A stretch of DNA of 64,000 bases from Flemingiibacterium sp045636145 (GCA_045636145.1 JAZTWV010000045.1:12463-76462); one strand, 5' to 3'; counted from the stretch's first letter, positions 16,823 through 26,873 are shown. Notes: generated from the letters alone by a model not told the origin. Program-made: numbers and translations.

Positions 16823-18277
16823 ATGAACTACAGAATGATAGCCTATATAATAGGTCACATTGTAAGGGTTGAGGGAATACTAATGACACTCCCTCTTGTG
16901 TGTGCTCTTGTATACGGAGAGGGTTCGTGGCTTGCCTTTGTGATTCCGATAACCTTTTCCTTGCTTGTCGGCACACTGCTTACAATAAGAAAAAACGAAA
17001 ATACACAGATATATGCCAAAGAGGGATTTGTCATTGTGGCACTCTCATGGATAATAATGTCTGTTATAGGTGCTGTGCCTTTTGTACTCGATGGGTGCAT
17101 TCCATCCTTTGTTGATGCGTTTTTTGAAACGGTTTCCGGATTTACTACCACGGGAGCGACGATCCTTACCCATGTGGAAGCCCTCGATCACTCTATGCTG
17201 CTTTGGCGCAGCTTTACCCATTGGATCGGCGGTATGGGAGTTCTTGTGTTTGTTATGGCTATACTTCCGCAGTCAGACACACGCTCGGTAAAGCTTATGC
17301 ACATAATGCGTGCCGAGGTGCCCGGTCCGAAGGTTGGCAAGCTTGTGTCTAAAATAAGCCGTACCGCACGCATAATGTACGGCATTTATATCGTCATGAC
17401 ACTGATTGAGGCAATATTACTTATTTTTGGTGGTATGCCGGTGTTTGACAGTATTCTTAATTCTTTTGCTACGGCAGGTACGGGCGGATTTGGCATTAAA
17501 TCCGCAAGCATTGCAGCGTACGACAGTGTATATGTGGATTATGTTATCGGCGTGTTTATGATACTGTTCGGCATAAATTTCAATCTGTATTATTTTATTA
17601 TAATAGGTCAGGGACTTCAGGCTCTGAAAAGCGAGGAGCTTCGCTGGTACGGTGCGATTGCCGCAGTTTCAATTACACTGATCGCATTTGATATATACAA
17701 TATATACGGTGGTGTGGGAGAGTCTGTGAGATATGCATTTTTTCAGGTAGCATCTATTGTTACTACCACCGGTTTTACCACCGCAGATTTCAACACATGG
17801 CCTGTGCTTTCGCAGACAATATTGGTGCTGTTAATGTTTTGTGGTGCCTGTGCCGGGTCTACGGCAGGCGGTATTAAAGTGGGACGCATAATACTGCTTG
17901 TGAAAACAGGACTTCGTGAGATCAAATATATGCTTCACCCTCGTGCAGTCATTGCTGTTAACGTTGAAGGAAAGCCGGTAGAGCGCGAGGTTATTCGTGG
18001 AGCAACATCATATATTATAGTTTATATTATGCTTTATGCGGCATCTTTCTTCTGTCTTACTTTTGCGGAGGAGTGCGATCTTATTACAGGCTTTACCGCC
18101 GTGGCGGCTACTATTAACAATGTAGGACCGGGACTCGGTGCTGTGGGACCGACAGGCAGCTTTGCCGGATTTACGAAGTTTACCAAATTGCTTCTTTCCT
18201 TTGTTATGCTTGCCGGAAGGCTTGAAATATTCCCCATGATAATGCTCCTTGCACCGTCTACATGGCGAAGAAGATAA
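16823..18277 (+). CDS. trkH: Potassium transporter TrkH
   Basis: A 484-residue channel-like membrane protein with the four-fold pore-loop repeat. Filter segments are visible as SGFTTTGATIL, AGTGGFG, TTTGFTTADF and NNVGPGLGAVGP. The family's C-terminal GRLEIFPMIMLL is also present. It forms a complex with TrkA, encoded immediately upstream in the same operon. No c-di-AMP riboswitch signature was noticed in the short leader. Confidence 0.95.
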   Translation: MNYRMIAYIIGHIVRVEGILMTLPLVCALVYGEGSWLAFVIPITFSLLVGTLLTIRKNENTQIYAKEGFVIVALSWIIMSVIGAVPFVLDGCIPSFVDAFFETVSGFTTTGATILTHVEALDHSMLLWRSFTHWIGGMGVLVFVMAILPQSDTRSVKLMHIMRAEVPGPKVGKLVSKISRTARIMYGIYIVMTLIEAILLIFGGMPVFDSILNSFATAGTGGFGIKSASIAAYDSVYVDYVIGVFMILFGINFNLYYFIIIGQGLQALKSEELRWYGAIAAVSITLIAFDIYNIYGGVGESVRYAFFQVASIVTTTGFTTADFNTWPVLSQTILVLLMFCGACAGSTAGGIKVGRIILLVKTGLREIKYMLHPRAVIAVNVEGKPVEREVIRGATSYIIVYIMLYAASFFCLTFAEECDLITGFTAVAATINNVGPGLGAVGPTGSFAGFTKFTKLLLSFVMLAGRLEIFPMIMLLAPSTWRRR

Positions 18278-18317
18278 TGGGTGAGCCATCGGCTATTGCA
18301 AAATAAGATTTAATAAT

Positions 18318-18357
18318 AAATCCCCGATTTGTGTTGACAAAAACGCTTCGGGGATTT
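18318..18357 (+). repeat. Inverted repeat containing a promoter
   Basis: Arms at 18316-18327 and 18348-18359 pair over 12 bp around a 20-base loop. There is no T-run after it, so termination of trkAH is uncertain. The loop and right arm contain the TTGACA and TATAAT of the next promoter. Confidence 0.6.
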
Positions 18358-18362
18358 ATAAT
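18334..18362 (+). promoter_or_regulatory. Consensus promoter upstream of mtaB
   Basis: TTGACA at 18334-18339, 17-base spacer, TATAAT at 18357-18362. It would give a roughly 240-base leader before mtaB, in which I see no gene. Confidence 0.75.
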
Positions 18363-18542
18363 TATATTGGAGTGTTTAAATTTGTCACTGTGCGGCACAT
18401 TTTTAATAAAAGTGTTGTTTTGATTGAATTTTGGGAGTAGGATTTGATGATTTTTACAAAAACAAGAGCTGTAATTGTATAAGTTGTTCAAAATCCTCAT
18501 TATATTTTTCGCACAGACAATAAACTTCGGCATATTTTGACA

Positions 18543-18571
18543 TTTACTAAAAACATAAAAAATGTTAAAAT
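18543..18571 (+). promoter_or_regulatory. Possible proximal mtaB promoter
   Basis: TTTACT at 18543-18548, 17-base spacer, TAAAAT at 18566-18571, with TGT before the -10. It would give a leader of about 35 bases. Confidence 0.5.
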
Positions 18572-18611
18572 ATATAGAGTGGTATATTTTTTGCATTACC
18601 CTAGATTTTTC

Positions 18612-19949
18612 ATGTATCCTGAGGTGTTAGAAATAGAAAACAAGATAAACCGCAAAGTAGGAATCATGACTCTCGGCTGCAAGGTGAATCAGTATGAAAG
18701 CACCGCAATTGCCGAGGAGTTTGAGAAGCATGGCTTTACTATCGGCAAGTTTTCCGAAAAATGCGGTATATATATAATAAATTCCTGCACAGTTACTGCC
18801 GAAAGTGACAGAAAGACCCGTCAAATGATCCGCCGTGCCGCACGGCACAATCCTAATGCATATGTACTTGTAACCGGATGTTATTCACAGCTTAATCCCG
18901 GAAAGACAGCCGGAATTGACGGAGTGGATTTCATCTGCGGCAACAGCAACAAAACAAGACTTGTAGATGCGGCGCTTGGACTTGTGGCATCCGGTGAAAA
19001 GAACCATGCCGCTGATATTAAGGTGGACAACATAGATGAGGCACCGTTTGAGCATATGGTCATCCATTCCTCGGAGCGCACACGCGCCTATGTTAAAATT
19101 GAGGACGGCTGTGACAATCACTGTGCCTACTGCATAGTTCCCCACGCACGCGGACGTGTACGCTCAAAGTCGCCTGAGACGGTTATGGCAGAAGTTCGCG
19201 GACTTGTATCAAACGGTTATCGTGAGATCGTTCTGACCGGTATTGAAACTGCTTCCTACGGTAAAGATTTTGCTGATAGCTACAGACTTATCGATCTTAT
19301 GGAAGCTGTTGACAAAATTGACGGAATCGAGCGTATACGCCTCGGTTCACTTGATCCGTCTATCCTCAAACCTGAGTTTGTCGACCGCGTGGCAAAGCTT
19401 AAGCATTTTGCCCCCAATTTCCATATTTCCATGCAGGCGGCATCTGACCGTGTGCTTTCCGCTATGCGCCGTAAGTATAACACTGCAATGGTTTGGGAAT
19501 ATGTAAAGAATCTTCGCGAAAAAATGCCGGAAGTCACCTTCTGCGCAGATTTCATCGTAGGATTCCCCGGTGAAACGGAGTCTGATTTTGATGAAACCGC
19601 GGAGTTTATCCGCCGCATAGGATTTACCCATCTCCATATCTTCCCGTACTCGAAGCGTGCAGGCACAGAGGCGGCTGAAATGGACGGACAGGTTCCCGAT
19701 ACCGTAAAGGCTGACCGTCTTGCAAGATTAACGTCAGTAGGACGCGAATGCGCATACAAAATGGCGGAGAATTACATCGGACAGCAGAAGGAAGTGCTCT
19801 TTGAGCTGTGCGAGGACGGCAGAGCCGTGGGTCACACTCCGGAATTTCTTGAGGTTGCGGTCATTACATCGGATGATCTGCACAATCAGATAAAAACTGT
19901 CAAGCTCAATGGCTTTGACGGTGAGGTTTATACCGGATTTATTATTTAA
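18612..19949 (+). CDS. mtaB: tRNA t6A37 methylthiotransferase MtaB
   Basis: A radical-SAM enzyme that adds a methylthio group to t6A37 of tRNAs. An N-terminal UPF0004 domain (GIMTLGCKVNQYES, NSCTVTAESDRKTR, TGCYSQLNP) binds an auxiliary cluster, and the radical-SAM motif is CDNHCAYCIVPHARG. A TRAM-like C-terminus follows. The start is uncertain: the ATG at 18612 is used because homologues need the residues before GIMTLGC, but no Shine-Dalgarno precedes it, while GAGGTG at 18621 is followed by no standard start codon at good spacing. purL follows 43 bases later. Confidence 0.9.
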   Translation: MYPEVLEIENKINRKVGIMTLGCKVNQYESTAIAEEFEKHGFTIGKFSEKCGIYIINSCTVTAESDRKTRQMIRRAARHNPNAYVLVTGCYSQLNPGKTAGIDGVDFICGNSNKTRLVDAALGLVASGEKNHAADIKVDNIDEAPFEHMVIHSSERTRAYVKIEDGCDNHCAYCIVPHARGRVRSKSPETVMAEVRGLVSNGYREIVLTGIETASYGKDFADSYRLIDLMEAVDKIDGIERIRLGSLDPSILKPEFVDRVAKLKHFAPNFHISMQAASDRVLSAMRRKYNTAMVWEYVKNLREKMPEVTFCADFIVGFPGETESDFDETAEFIRRIGFTHLHIFPYSKRAGTEAAEMDGQVPDTVKADRLARLTSVGRECAYKMAENYIGQQKEVLFELCEDGRAVGHTPEFLEVAVITSDDLHNQIKTVKLNGFDGEVYTGFII

Positions 19950-19992
19950 AGCGTTTTATACCGATAAAAATATATTTTTTAGGAGTCGAATA

Positions 19993-22900
19993 ATGGTTTA
20001 CAGAATATTTGTAGAAAAACAGCCAGCACACGCAGTTGAAGCCCGCTCGCTTTTCGCGGATATCCGTGAAAATCTGATGATTACCTCTCTTAGCGGAATA
20101 AGAGTACTGAACCGCTATGATATTGAGGGTATTTCTGAAGATATCTTTGGCAAGGCGAAAAATACTATTTTTTCCGAGCCTCAGAGTGACATAGTTTTCG
20201 ACGATATTAAAATAGGTGCTAATGACCGCATTTTTGCAGTTGAATATCTGCCCGGTCAGTTTGATCAGCGCGCCGATTCCTGTGCACAGTGCGTTCAGCT
20301 TATTACATACGAGGACAGACCTGCTGTTCGTACCGCACGTGTATATATACTGTCGGGTGACATCACTGACAGTGAGCTTGAACGTATAAAGGCATACGTT
20401 ATTAACCCCGTTGAGTCCCGTGAGGCATCACTTGCAAAGCCGGAGACTCTTGCGGAAAGCTTTGATATCCCTACCACCGTTGAAACCATCTCAGGATTCA
20501 TCGGTTACGGTGAGGATGAACTTAAGGAGTTCCTTAAGAAGTACGCACTTGCGATGGACCTTGACGATGTGAAGTTCTGCCAGAGCTATTTCAAAAATGA
20601 GGAAAAGCGTGACCCCACTATTTCCGAAATCAGACTTATTGACTCCTACTGGTCTGACCATTGCCGCCATACCACATTCCTCACCGCTATCGACGAGGTA
20701 AAGATCGGCGACAAGTATATTGAAGATACATATAACGACTATCTTGAAAAACGCAAATTCGTTTACGGCGAGCGCAAAAAGAACATTTCTCTCATGGATA
20801 TGGGTACTATCGCGGCTAAGTATCTTAAGAAACGCGGTGTGCTTAAGAATATGGACGAATCCGAGGAGATCAACGCTTGCTCCATCAAGATAAAGGTAGA
20901 CGTTGACGGTGAGCTTCAGGATTGGCTTCTCATGTTCAAGAACGAAACTCATAATCATCCTACCGAAATCGAGCCTTTCGGCGGCGCGGCAACCTGCCTT
21001 GGCGGTGCTATCCGCGACCCGCTGTCCGGACGTGCTTATGTTTATCAGGCAATGCGTGTAACCGGATGCGCAGACCCCAGAACCTCTGTTGCAGACACCA
21101 TCCCCGGAAAGCTTCCTCAGAGTAAGATCACACACGGTGCATCCGCAGGTTACTCCTCATACGGTAACCAGATCGGTCTTGCTACCGGTGCGGTATATGA
21201 GCTTTATCACCCCAACTATGTTGCAAAGCATCTGGAGATCGGCGCAGTTGTAGGTGCGGCTCCCGAATGCAATGTTGTAAGAGAGCGTCCCGAGCCCGGT
21301 GACGTTATCGTGCTTCTTGGCGGTAAGACCGGACGTGACGGCTGCGGCGGTGCTACCGGTTCGTCAAAGGCTCATACTACCGAATCTCTCACTACCTGTG
21401 GGGCTGAGGTGCAGAAGGGTAATCCCCCCGAAGAAAGAAAGATACAGCGCCTTTTCAGAAACGGAGATGTTACACGCCTTATCAAGCGCTGCAATGACTT
21501 TGGTGCAGGCGGTGTTTCCGTTGCTATCGGTGAGCTTGCAGACGGCCTTGATATTGACCTGTCCAAGGTTCCGAAGAAGTACGAGGGTCTTGACGGCACT
21601 GAGCTTGCTATATCCGAATCTCAGGAGCGTATGGCTGTAGTTGTAGCGGCTGAAAATGTTGAAAAGTTCCGCGAGTATGCATCACGCGAGAATCTTGAGT
21701 CCACTGTTGTGGCAACTGTTACAGAGGAAGCAAGACTTAAGATGCTCTGGAACGGCAAGTATATTATTGACCTTAACCGTGAATTCCTTAATTCCAACGG
21801 CGCAGAGAAGCATACAAAGATCGAGATCACGCCTGTAAACGAGGACGGACTTCTTGACGGATATGCTGAAACTCTTGATACAAAGAATACCGAAAAGGCT
21901 ATGCGTGAGCTTATTTCCGACCTTAATATCTGCTCACAGCGCGGACTTGTTGAAAAGTTCGACAGCTCCATCGGTGCAGGTACTGTCGTAATGCCTTACG
22001 GCGGTAAGTATCAGCTGACACAGCCTCAGTACATGGCGGCGAAGATTCCTGTACTTGAAGGCGAGACTGACACCGCTTCTGTTATGGCATACGGTTATGA
22101 TCCGTTCCTTTCCGAAAAGAGTCCCTACCACGGTGCGGCTTATGCTGTAGTTGAATCTGTAGCAAAGCTTGTGGCGGCTGGTATTGATTACAAGACCGCA
22201 TATCTCACATTCCAGGAATATTTTGAGCGTACAAACGGAAAGCCTGAGCGTTGGGGCAAGCCTATGGCAGCACTTCTCGGCTCACTTAAGGCTCAGCTTG
22301 AGCTTAATATCGCGGCAATCGGCGGTAAGGACTCCATGTCCGGTACATTTGAAAATATCGACGTTCCGCCGACTCTGGTATCCTTTGCTATCGCTCCCAT
22401 GGATGCAAAGAAGATAGTGACTCCCGAATTCAAAGCGGCAGGCGACAAGGTATATTACTTTGCTCCTAAATATAACGAGGACAAGCTTCCCGATTTCGCA
22501 AGCCTTCGAGAGCTCTTTGAAAAGGTATACGATATCGCGGCAAGCGGCAAGGCAAAAGCTATTTACACTGTTGATGCCGGCGGTGTTGCTGAGGGCCTCA
22601 TGAAGATGAGCTTCGGTAATCGCATCGGATTCAAGTCCGAGGGCATTGATGAAAATACTCTGTTTGCTCTTAACTACGGTGCATTTATCATCGAATCCGC
22701 AGAGGAGCTTGACGGCAAGCTTATCGGTTATACCACCGACGACGGCAAGATCACTGTAGGCGGCACATCCGTAGCTGTTACCGAGCTTTCCGAGCTTTGG
22801 GAAAATACACTTGAAAAGGTATTCCCCACAAAGGCGGCTGAGGTTAAGCCGGAAATTACCGAAAAGTTCTCCTGCACCGCACGAGCAAAGGCTCACCATA

Positions 22901-23715
22901 CGGACAGCTTCGCAAAGCCTCGCGTAGTCATTCCTGTATTCCCCGGTACAAACTGCGAATACGATACCATGCGTCGCTTTGTTAAGGCAGGTGCGCACGC
23001 CGACATCTTCGTGCTTCGCAATCTTGATGCAAAGGCTCTCGGAGATGCGGTTGAGGAGTTCGTTTCACTGCTTGACAACGCGCAGATGCTCATGATCCCC
23101 GGCGGATTCTCCGGCGGTGACGAGCCTGACGGATCCGGTAAGTTTATTACGGCGGTGCTTCGCAATCCTCGCGTAAAGGAAGCAGTAACAAGACTGCTTG
23201 ACCAGCGTGATGGCTTGGCACTTGGTATCTGCAACGGCTTCCAGGCTCTTGTTAAGTCGGGACTTCTCCCCTATGGCAAGATAATGGATGAAATGAGGGC
23301 TGATTGTCCTACCCTTACATTCAACGCTATCGGACGTCATCAGTCCATGATGGTTCGCACAAGAATTTCTTGCACCAAATCTCCTTGGCTCATGGGTGTT
23401 AATGAGGGTGATATCCACTCCATTCCGATATCCCACGGCGAGGGCAGATTCTGGGCGAGCGAGGAGCTTGTGAGAAGCCTTGCGGCAAACGGTCAGATAG
23501 CAACACAGTATGTTGACATGAACGGCAATCCCACTATGGATATCCGCTATAATCCCAACGGCTCTACATATGCTATTGAGGGTATTCTCAGTCCCGACGG
23601 ACGCATCCTCGGTAAGATGGGTCACAGCGAGCGTATTGGCAGAAACGTTGCTGTCAACATTGAAGGCGATAAGGATCAGAAGATCTTTGAGTCCGGCGTT
23701 AAGTACTTTAAATAA
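19993..23715 (+). CDS. purL: Phosphoribosylformylglycinamidine synthase, single-chain PurL
   Basis: Converts FGAR to FGAM in purine synthesis using glutamine and ATP. At 1240 residues it is the long form, fusing the synthetase and glutaminase. In order there are a PurS-like N-terminal domain, the first catalytic half (SDHCRHTTF; FKNETHNHPTEIEPFGGAATC), the second half (GKDSMSGT), and a class-I glutaminase with nucleophile GICNGFQ and a catalytic His in SHGEGRF. The start is the ATG at 19993 with AGGAGTCG upstream. No other purine genes are in the window, and no purine riboswitch was seen. Confidence 0.96.
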   Translation: MVYRIFVEKQPAHAVEARSLFADIRENLMITSLSGIRVLNRYDIEGISEDIFGKAKNTIFSEPQSDIVFDDIKIGANDRIFAVEYLPGQFDQRADSCAQCVQLITYEDRPAVRTARVYILSGDITDSELERIKAYVINPVESREASLAKPETLAESFDIPTTVETISGFIGYGEDELKEFLKKYALAMDLDDVKFCQSYFKNEEKRDPTISEIRLIDSYWSDHCRHTTFLTAIDEVKIGDKYIEDTYNDYLEKRKFVYGERKKNISLMDMGTIAAKYLKKRGVLKNMDESEEINACSIKIKVDVDGELQDWLLMFKNETHNHPTEIEPFGGAATCLGGAIRDPLSGRAYVYQAMRVTGCADPRTSVADTIPGKLPQSKITHGASAGYSSYGNQIGLATGAVYELYHPNYVAKHLEIGAVVGAAPECNVVRERPEPGDVIVLLGGKTGRDGCGGATGSSKAHTTESLTTCGAEVQKGNPPEERKIQRLFRNGDVTRLIKRCNDFGAGGVSVAIGELADGLDIDLSKVPKKYEGLDGTELAISESQERMAVVVAAENVEKFREYASRENLESTVVATVTEEARLKMLWNGKYIIDLNREFLNSNGAEKHTKIEITPVNEDGLLDGYAETLDTKNTEKAMRELISDLNICSQRGLVEKFDSSIGAGTVVMPYGGKYQLTQPQYMAAKIPVLEGETDTASVMAYGYDPFLSEKSPYHGAAYAVVESVAKLVAAGIDYKTAYLTFQEYFERTNGKPERWGKPMAALLGSLKAQLELNIAAIGGKDSMSGTFENIDVPPTLVSFAIAPMDAKKIVTPEFKAAGDKVYYFAPKYNEDKLPDFASLRELFEKVYDIAASGKAKAIYTVDAGGVAEGLMKMSFGNRIGFKSEGIDENTLFALNYGAFIIESAEELDGKLIGYTTDDGKITVGGTSVAVTELSELWENTLEKVFPTKAAEVKPEITEKFSCTARAKAHHTDSFAKPRVVIPVFPGTNCEYDTMRRFVKAGAHADIFVLRNLDAKALGDAVEEFVSLLDNAQMLMIPGGFSGGDEPDGSGKFITAVLRNPRVKEAVTRLLDQRDGLALGICNGFQALVKSGLLPYGKIMDEMRADCPTLTFNAIGRHQSMMVRTRISCTKSPWLMGVNEGDIHSIPISHGEGRFWASEELVRSLAANGQIATQYVDMNGNPTMDIRYNPNGSTYAIEGILSPDGRILGKMGHSERIGRNVAVNIEGDKDQKIFESGVKYFK

Positions 23716-23728
23716 TTGCAATTATTTT

Positions 23729-23760
23729 GGGATGCAGTCGTTGACTGCATCCCTCTTTGT
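23729..23760 (+). terminator. Terminator after purL
   Basis: An 11-bp perfect stem (23729-23739 with 23743-23753, loop GTT) is followed by TCTTTGT. Confidence 0.8.
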
Positions 23761-23869
23761 ATAGCTCCAAGTGGCGGAAAATATGGGCTTTATGCGGCTA
23801 CACTGTCAATTCACACAAAATATATGGAAATATTTATGCGAATTTTTCAAGTATGACTTATATAAATAT

Positions 23870-23898
23870 TTGAAAAAAGGTTGAAAGTGTGGTATAAT
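23870..23898 (+). promoter_or_regulatory. Promoter of PHP/rnhA pair
   Basis: TTGAAA at 23870-23875, 17-base spacer, TATAAT at 23893-23898. It is preceded by an AT-rich region with no gene. Confidence 0.8.
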
Positions 23899-23953
23899 AT
23901 AATGTGGAGTGCTTTTATTGCTGCACGAAACAAACTTTATGGGCGGTGATGGT

Positions 23954-24640
23954 ATGCTTTATAAATATGAGCCTCATTGTCATACATCTGAGGGAAGTAA
24001 ATGCGGCAAGCTTGACGGTGCTTCTTTTGCGCGATTTTACAAAGGACTCGGATATACGGGGCTTATTATTACCGACCACTTTTATAAAGGTAATACAGCA
24101 GTGCCGCGGGAGCTTCCGTGGGATCGTTGGGTTGCTGAGTTCGTTAAGGGATACGAAAACGCTAAGGCTGAGGGAGGCCGCATAGGTCTTGATGTGTTTT
24201 TTGCCTGGGAATATTCCGGTGCTCATAGGGCGGATTTTCTTATCTACGGACTTGACAGGGAATGGCTTTTGGAGCACCCCGAACAAATCGAGCTTGATAC
24301 CTGTGATTATCTTACTCTTGTGCGTCAGTCGGGCGGTACGGTTATTCATGCGCATCCGTTCAGACGTCCCGAAAAGCTGCTGCTTCCGGAATGGACAGAT
24401 GGAGTTGAAGTGATAAACGCGTCTGCCGGCGATGCGGACAATGAACGGGCACAGTGGTATGCTGACAGCTACGGGCTTCCGAAAATAGGCGGCTCCGACA
24501 ATCATGTGGGAGCACGCAAAAAGCTTGCAGGGGTGTATTTACCGGAGATGGTCACGAGCACTGCGGAGTTTGCCGAGCGCATAAAAGCCGGTGAGACGGT
24601 TGTGTTTTCTGATGTGTATGATGACGTCAGTAAATTATAA
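23954..24640 (+). CDS. PHP-domain phosphoesterase
   Basis: A 228-residue metal-dependent hydrolase of the PHP fold. Metal-ligand motifs are HCHTSEGS at the N-terminus, LIITDHFY, FFAWEYSG, IHAHPF and GGSDNH near the C-terminus. Such proteins act on phosphoesters of nucleotides, histidinol or similar; the substrate here is unknown. I chose the ATG at 23954 (MLYKYEPHCH), where GGTGAT sits at a spacing equivalent to a good Shine-Dalgarno; ATGs at 23939 and upstream are less likely. rnhA follows 18 bases later. Confidence 0.85.
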   Translation: MLYKYEPHCHTSEGSKCGKLDGASFARFYKGLGYTGLIITDHFYKGNTAVPRELPWDRWVAEFVKGYENAKAEGGRIGLDVFFAWEYSGAHRADFLIYGLDREWLLEHPEQIELDTCDYLTLVRQSGGTVIHAHPFRRPEKLLLPEWTDGVEVINASAGDADNERAQWYADSYGLPKIGGSDNHVGARKKLAGVYLPEMVTSTAEFAERIKAGETVVFSDVYDDVSKL

Positions 24641-24658
24641 TTTAAGGAATATTGCTTG

Positions 24659-25096
24659 ATGAAACATGTTGATATTTATACGGACGGTGCCTGCAAGCAC
24701 AATCCCGGACCGGGAGGTTGGGGTGCTGTAATCGTTTTCAAGGGCATCGAAAAAGAGCTGTCCGGCGGAGAGGCTCACACCACAAACAACAGAATGGAGC
24801 TCATGGCTGTAATCAGCGCACTTGAAGCACTGAAGGAGCCGTGCGAGGTTACACTCACATCCGATTCAAAATATGTAATTGATTCTATAGAAAAAAGATG
24901 GGTCTACGGATGGAAACAGCGAGGCTGGGTCAAGTCAGACAAGTCTCCGGCACTGAATCCCGATTTGTGGGAGCGGTTGCTTCAGCTTCTTGAAATTCAT
25001 GAAGTAAAGCTTGTGTGGGTCAAGGGTCACGCGGGACATCCTTACAATGAGCGCTGTGATGAGCTTGCCTGTATGCAGGCAGAACGGTACAGATAA
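24659..25096 (+). CDS. rnhA: Ribonuclease HI
   Basis: A 145-residue enzyme that cuts RNA in RNA-DNA hybrids. The catalytic acids are in YTDGACK, NNRMELMAV, TSDSKYV and NERCDELA, and the basic WVYGWKQRGW handle region and the WVKGHAGH His loop are intact. The ATG at 24659 is preferred to the TTG one codon upstream because AAGGAAT is then at normal spacing. It is in tandem with the PHP gene. Confidence 0.95.
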   Translation: MKHVDIYTDGACKHNPGPGGWGAVIVFKGIEKELSGGEAHTTNNRMELMAVISALEALKEPCEVTLTSDSKYVIDSIEKRWVYGWKQRGWVKSDKSPALNPDLWERLLQLLEIHEVKLVWVKGHAGHPYNERCDELACMQAERYR

Positions 25097-25137
25097 ACAG
25101 TTCACGAATTATTTACATGAAATGTATATTCGGTATA

Positions 25138-25166
25138 TTGAAATCCGCACTAAAATGGTATACAAT
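25138..25166 (+). promoter_or_regulatory. nifS-nifU promoter
   Basis: TTGAAA at 25138-25143, 17-base spacer, TACAAT at 25161-25166. I see no IscR-type regulator gene beside it. Confidence 0.75.
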
Positions 25167-25237
25167 ATATGTGCAGTCATATATACTGCTAAAAATACAA
25201 CTAATATCTTTCAAAAGCGAAAGGATGACTTAATATT

Positions 25238-26404
25238 ATGGCAGACAGATTGGTTTATGCCGACAATGCGGCGACCACATCAATTTCTCCGGCAGTGCTT
25301 GAAGCTATGATGCCTTATTTCGGTGAGGTTTACGGTAATCCCTCGAGCCTTCATCAAAAGGGCAGAGCGGCAAAGGCAGCTATAACCGAGGCGAGAGAAA
25401 AAATAGCCGCGCTTCTTGGCGCGAAGCCAAACGAAATATATTTTACCGCCAGCGGCTCTGAAGCCGACAACTGGGCGATAAAGGGTGCGGCTCATGCAAT
25501 GCAGCACAGAGGCAAGCATATAATATCTACTAAGATCGAGCACCATGCAGTTCTTCATGCTCTCGAATCACTTGAAAAAGAGGGCTTTGAGGTGACATAT
25601 CTTGACACTGACGAGGTGGGCAGAGTTACACCTGAGGCGGTGGCATCTGCTATGCGCGAGGATACGATTCTTGTTGAGGTCATGTTTGCAAACAACGAGA
25701 TCGGAACAATTGAGCCTATCCGTGAAATTGCCGCGGCCGTAAAGGCTAAAAATCCCAAGACCCTCGTGTTTACCGATGCTGTGCAGGCGGTGGGTGCTGT
25801 TGATATAAATGTAGCGGAGCTTGGTGTTGATATGCTGGCAATGTCCGGACACAAAATACATGCTCCCAAAGGAATCGGCGCGCTTTATATAAGAAACGGT
25901 GTGCGCATTCTCAATCTTATTGACGGCGGCGGTCAGGAAAGAAGCCGTCGCGGTGGTACCGAGAACGTTGCATATATAGTTGGCTTTGCAAAAGCGCTTG
26001 AGGATGCCGTTTCCGGAATATCCGAGGGCACTCGCGTTGAAAAAATGCGCGACAGACTCATTGACGAGATAATGAAGATACCGAATACCCGTCTTAACGG
26101 ACCGCGAGAGGGAAGACTTCCCGGAAATGTGAATGTTTCCTTTGAATTTATTGAGGGGGAGAGCTTGCTCCTGCTTCTTGATATGGCGGGCATCTGCGCA
26201 TCTACCGGATCGGCTTGCTCTTCTGCATCTTTGGAACCCTCACACGTTCTTCTGACTATCGGAGTGCCTGTGGAACAGGCACACGGTTCGCTGAGACTTT
26301 CGATCGGCAGAGATACCACGAATGAGGATGTGGATTATATCCTTGAAAAGCTGCCGGCTATAGTTGAACGCCTTCGAATGATGAGTCCGCTATATAATGC
26401 GTAA
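25238..26404 (+). CDS. nifS: Cysteine desulfurase, NifS/IscS family
   Basis: A 388-residue PLP enzyme that turns cysteine into alanine plus enzyme-bound persulfide. The PLP-binding Lys is in SGHKIHAPKG, the substrate-binding His in KIEHHAVLH, and the active-site Cys lies on the STGSACSS loop. Its pairing with a NifU-type scaffold 31 bases downstream points to Fe-S cluster assembly. It may also supply sulfur to MnmA for tRNA thiolation, which is an inference. Confidence 0.93.
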   Translation: MADRLVYADNAATTSISPAVLEAMMPYFGEVYGNPSSLHQKGRAAKAAITEAREKIAALLGAKPNEIYFTASGSEADNWAIKGAAHAMQHRGKHIISTKIEHHAVLHALESLEKEGFEVTYLDTDEVGRVTPEAVASAMREDTILVEVMFANNEIGTIEPIREIAAAVKAKNPKTLVFTDAVQAVGAVDINVAELGVDMLAMSGHKIHAPKGIGALYIRNGVRILNLIDGGGQERSRRGGTENVAYIVGFAKALEDAVSGISEGTRVEKMRDRLIDEIMKIPNTRLNGPREGRLPGNVNVSFEFIEGESLLLLLDMAGICASTGSACSSASLEPSHVLLTIGVPVEQAHGSLRLSIGRDTTNEDVDYILEKLPAIVERLRMMSPLYNA

Positions 26405-26435
26405 AAAATAACAATACCTATTAAGGAGATATACA

Positions 26436-26867
26436 ATGTACAGCGAAAAAGTAATGGATCACTTTGCCAATCCGAGAAATGTTGGCGAGATTGAAAATGC
26501 AGATGCTGTAGGCGAGGTTGGAAACGCTACCTGCGGCGATATTATGAGAATGTACCTTAAAATCGACGAAAATGAGGTCATACAGGACGTAAAATTCAAG
26601 ACCTTCGGCTGCGGCGCGGCTATTGCTACATCCTCTATGGCGACAGAGCTTATTAAGGGAAAAACTGTAGAGGAGGCACTTAAGCTTACCAATAAAGCTG
26701 TTATCGAGGCACTTGACGGCCTTCCGCCGCAGAAGATACACTGTTCAGTGCTTGCTGAGGAAGCGGTCAAAGAGGCGATTGCCAACTACTACGATAAAAA
26801 GGGGATAAAGCATGATTTGCGTAAGGGTTGCGCCGGACACTGCGCTACCTGCACCAAGCATCATTGA
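26436..26867 (+). CDS. nifU: Fe-S cluster scaffold, NifU/IscU N-terminal type
   Basis: A 143-residue protein on which Fe-S clusters are assembled. The three cluster-binding cysteines are Cys33 (in NATCGD), Cys59 (in KTFGCG) and Cys103 (in KIHCSV); the Asp beside Cys33 that favours cluster release is present. The tail carries three more cysteines (132, 136, 139; CAGHCATC), an addition seen in NifU-like proteins paired with NifS in Clostridia. A long hairpin follows within ten bases. Confidence 0.93.
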   Translation: MYSEKVMDHFANPRNVGEIENADAVGEVGNATCGDIMRMYLKIDENEVIQDVKFKTFGCGAAIATSSMATELIKGKTVEEALKLTNKAVIEALDGLPPQKIHCSVLAEEAVKEAIANYYDKKGIKHDLRKGCAGHCATCTKHH

Positions 26868-26873
26868 TTATGA

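Noticed and set aside
22282..22998. 238-codon antisense frame inside purL
   Set aside because: It is fully contained in the conserved purL coding sequence; no independent evidence.
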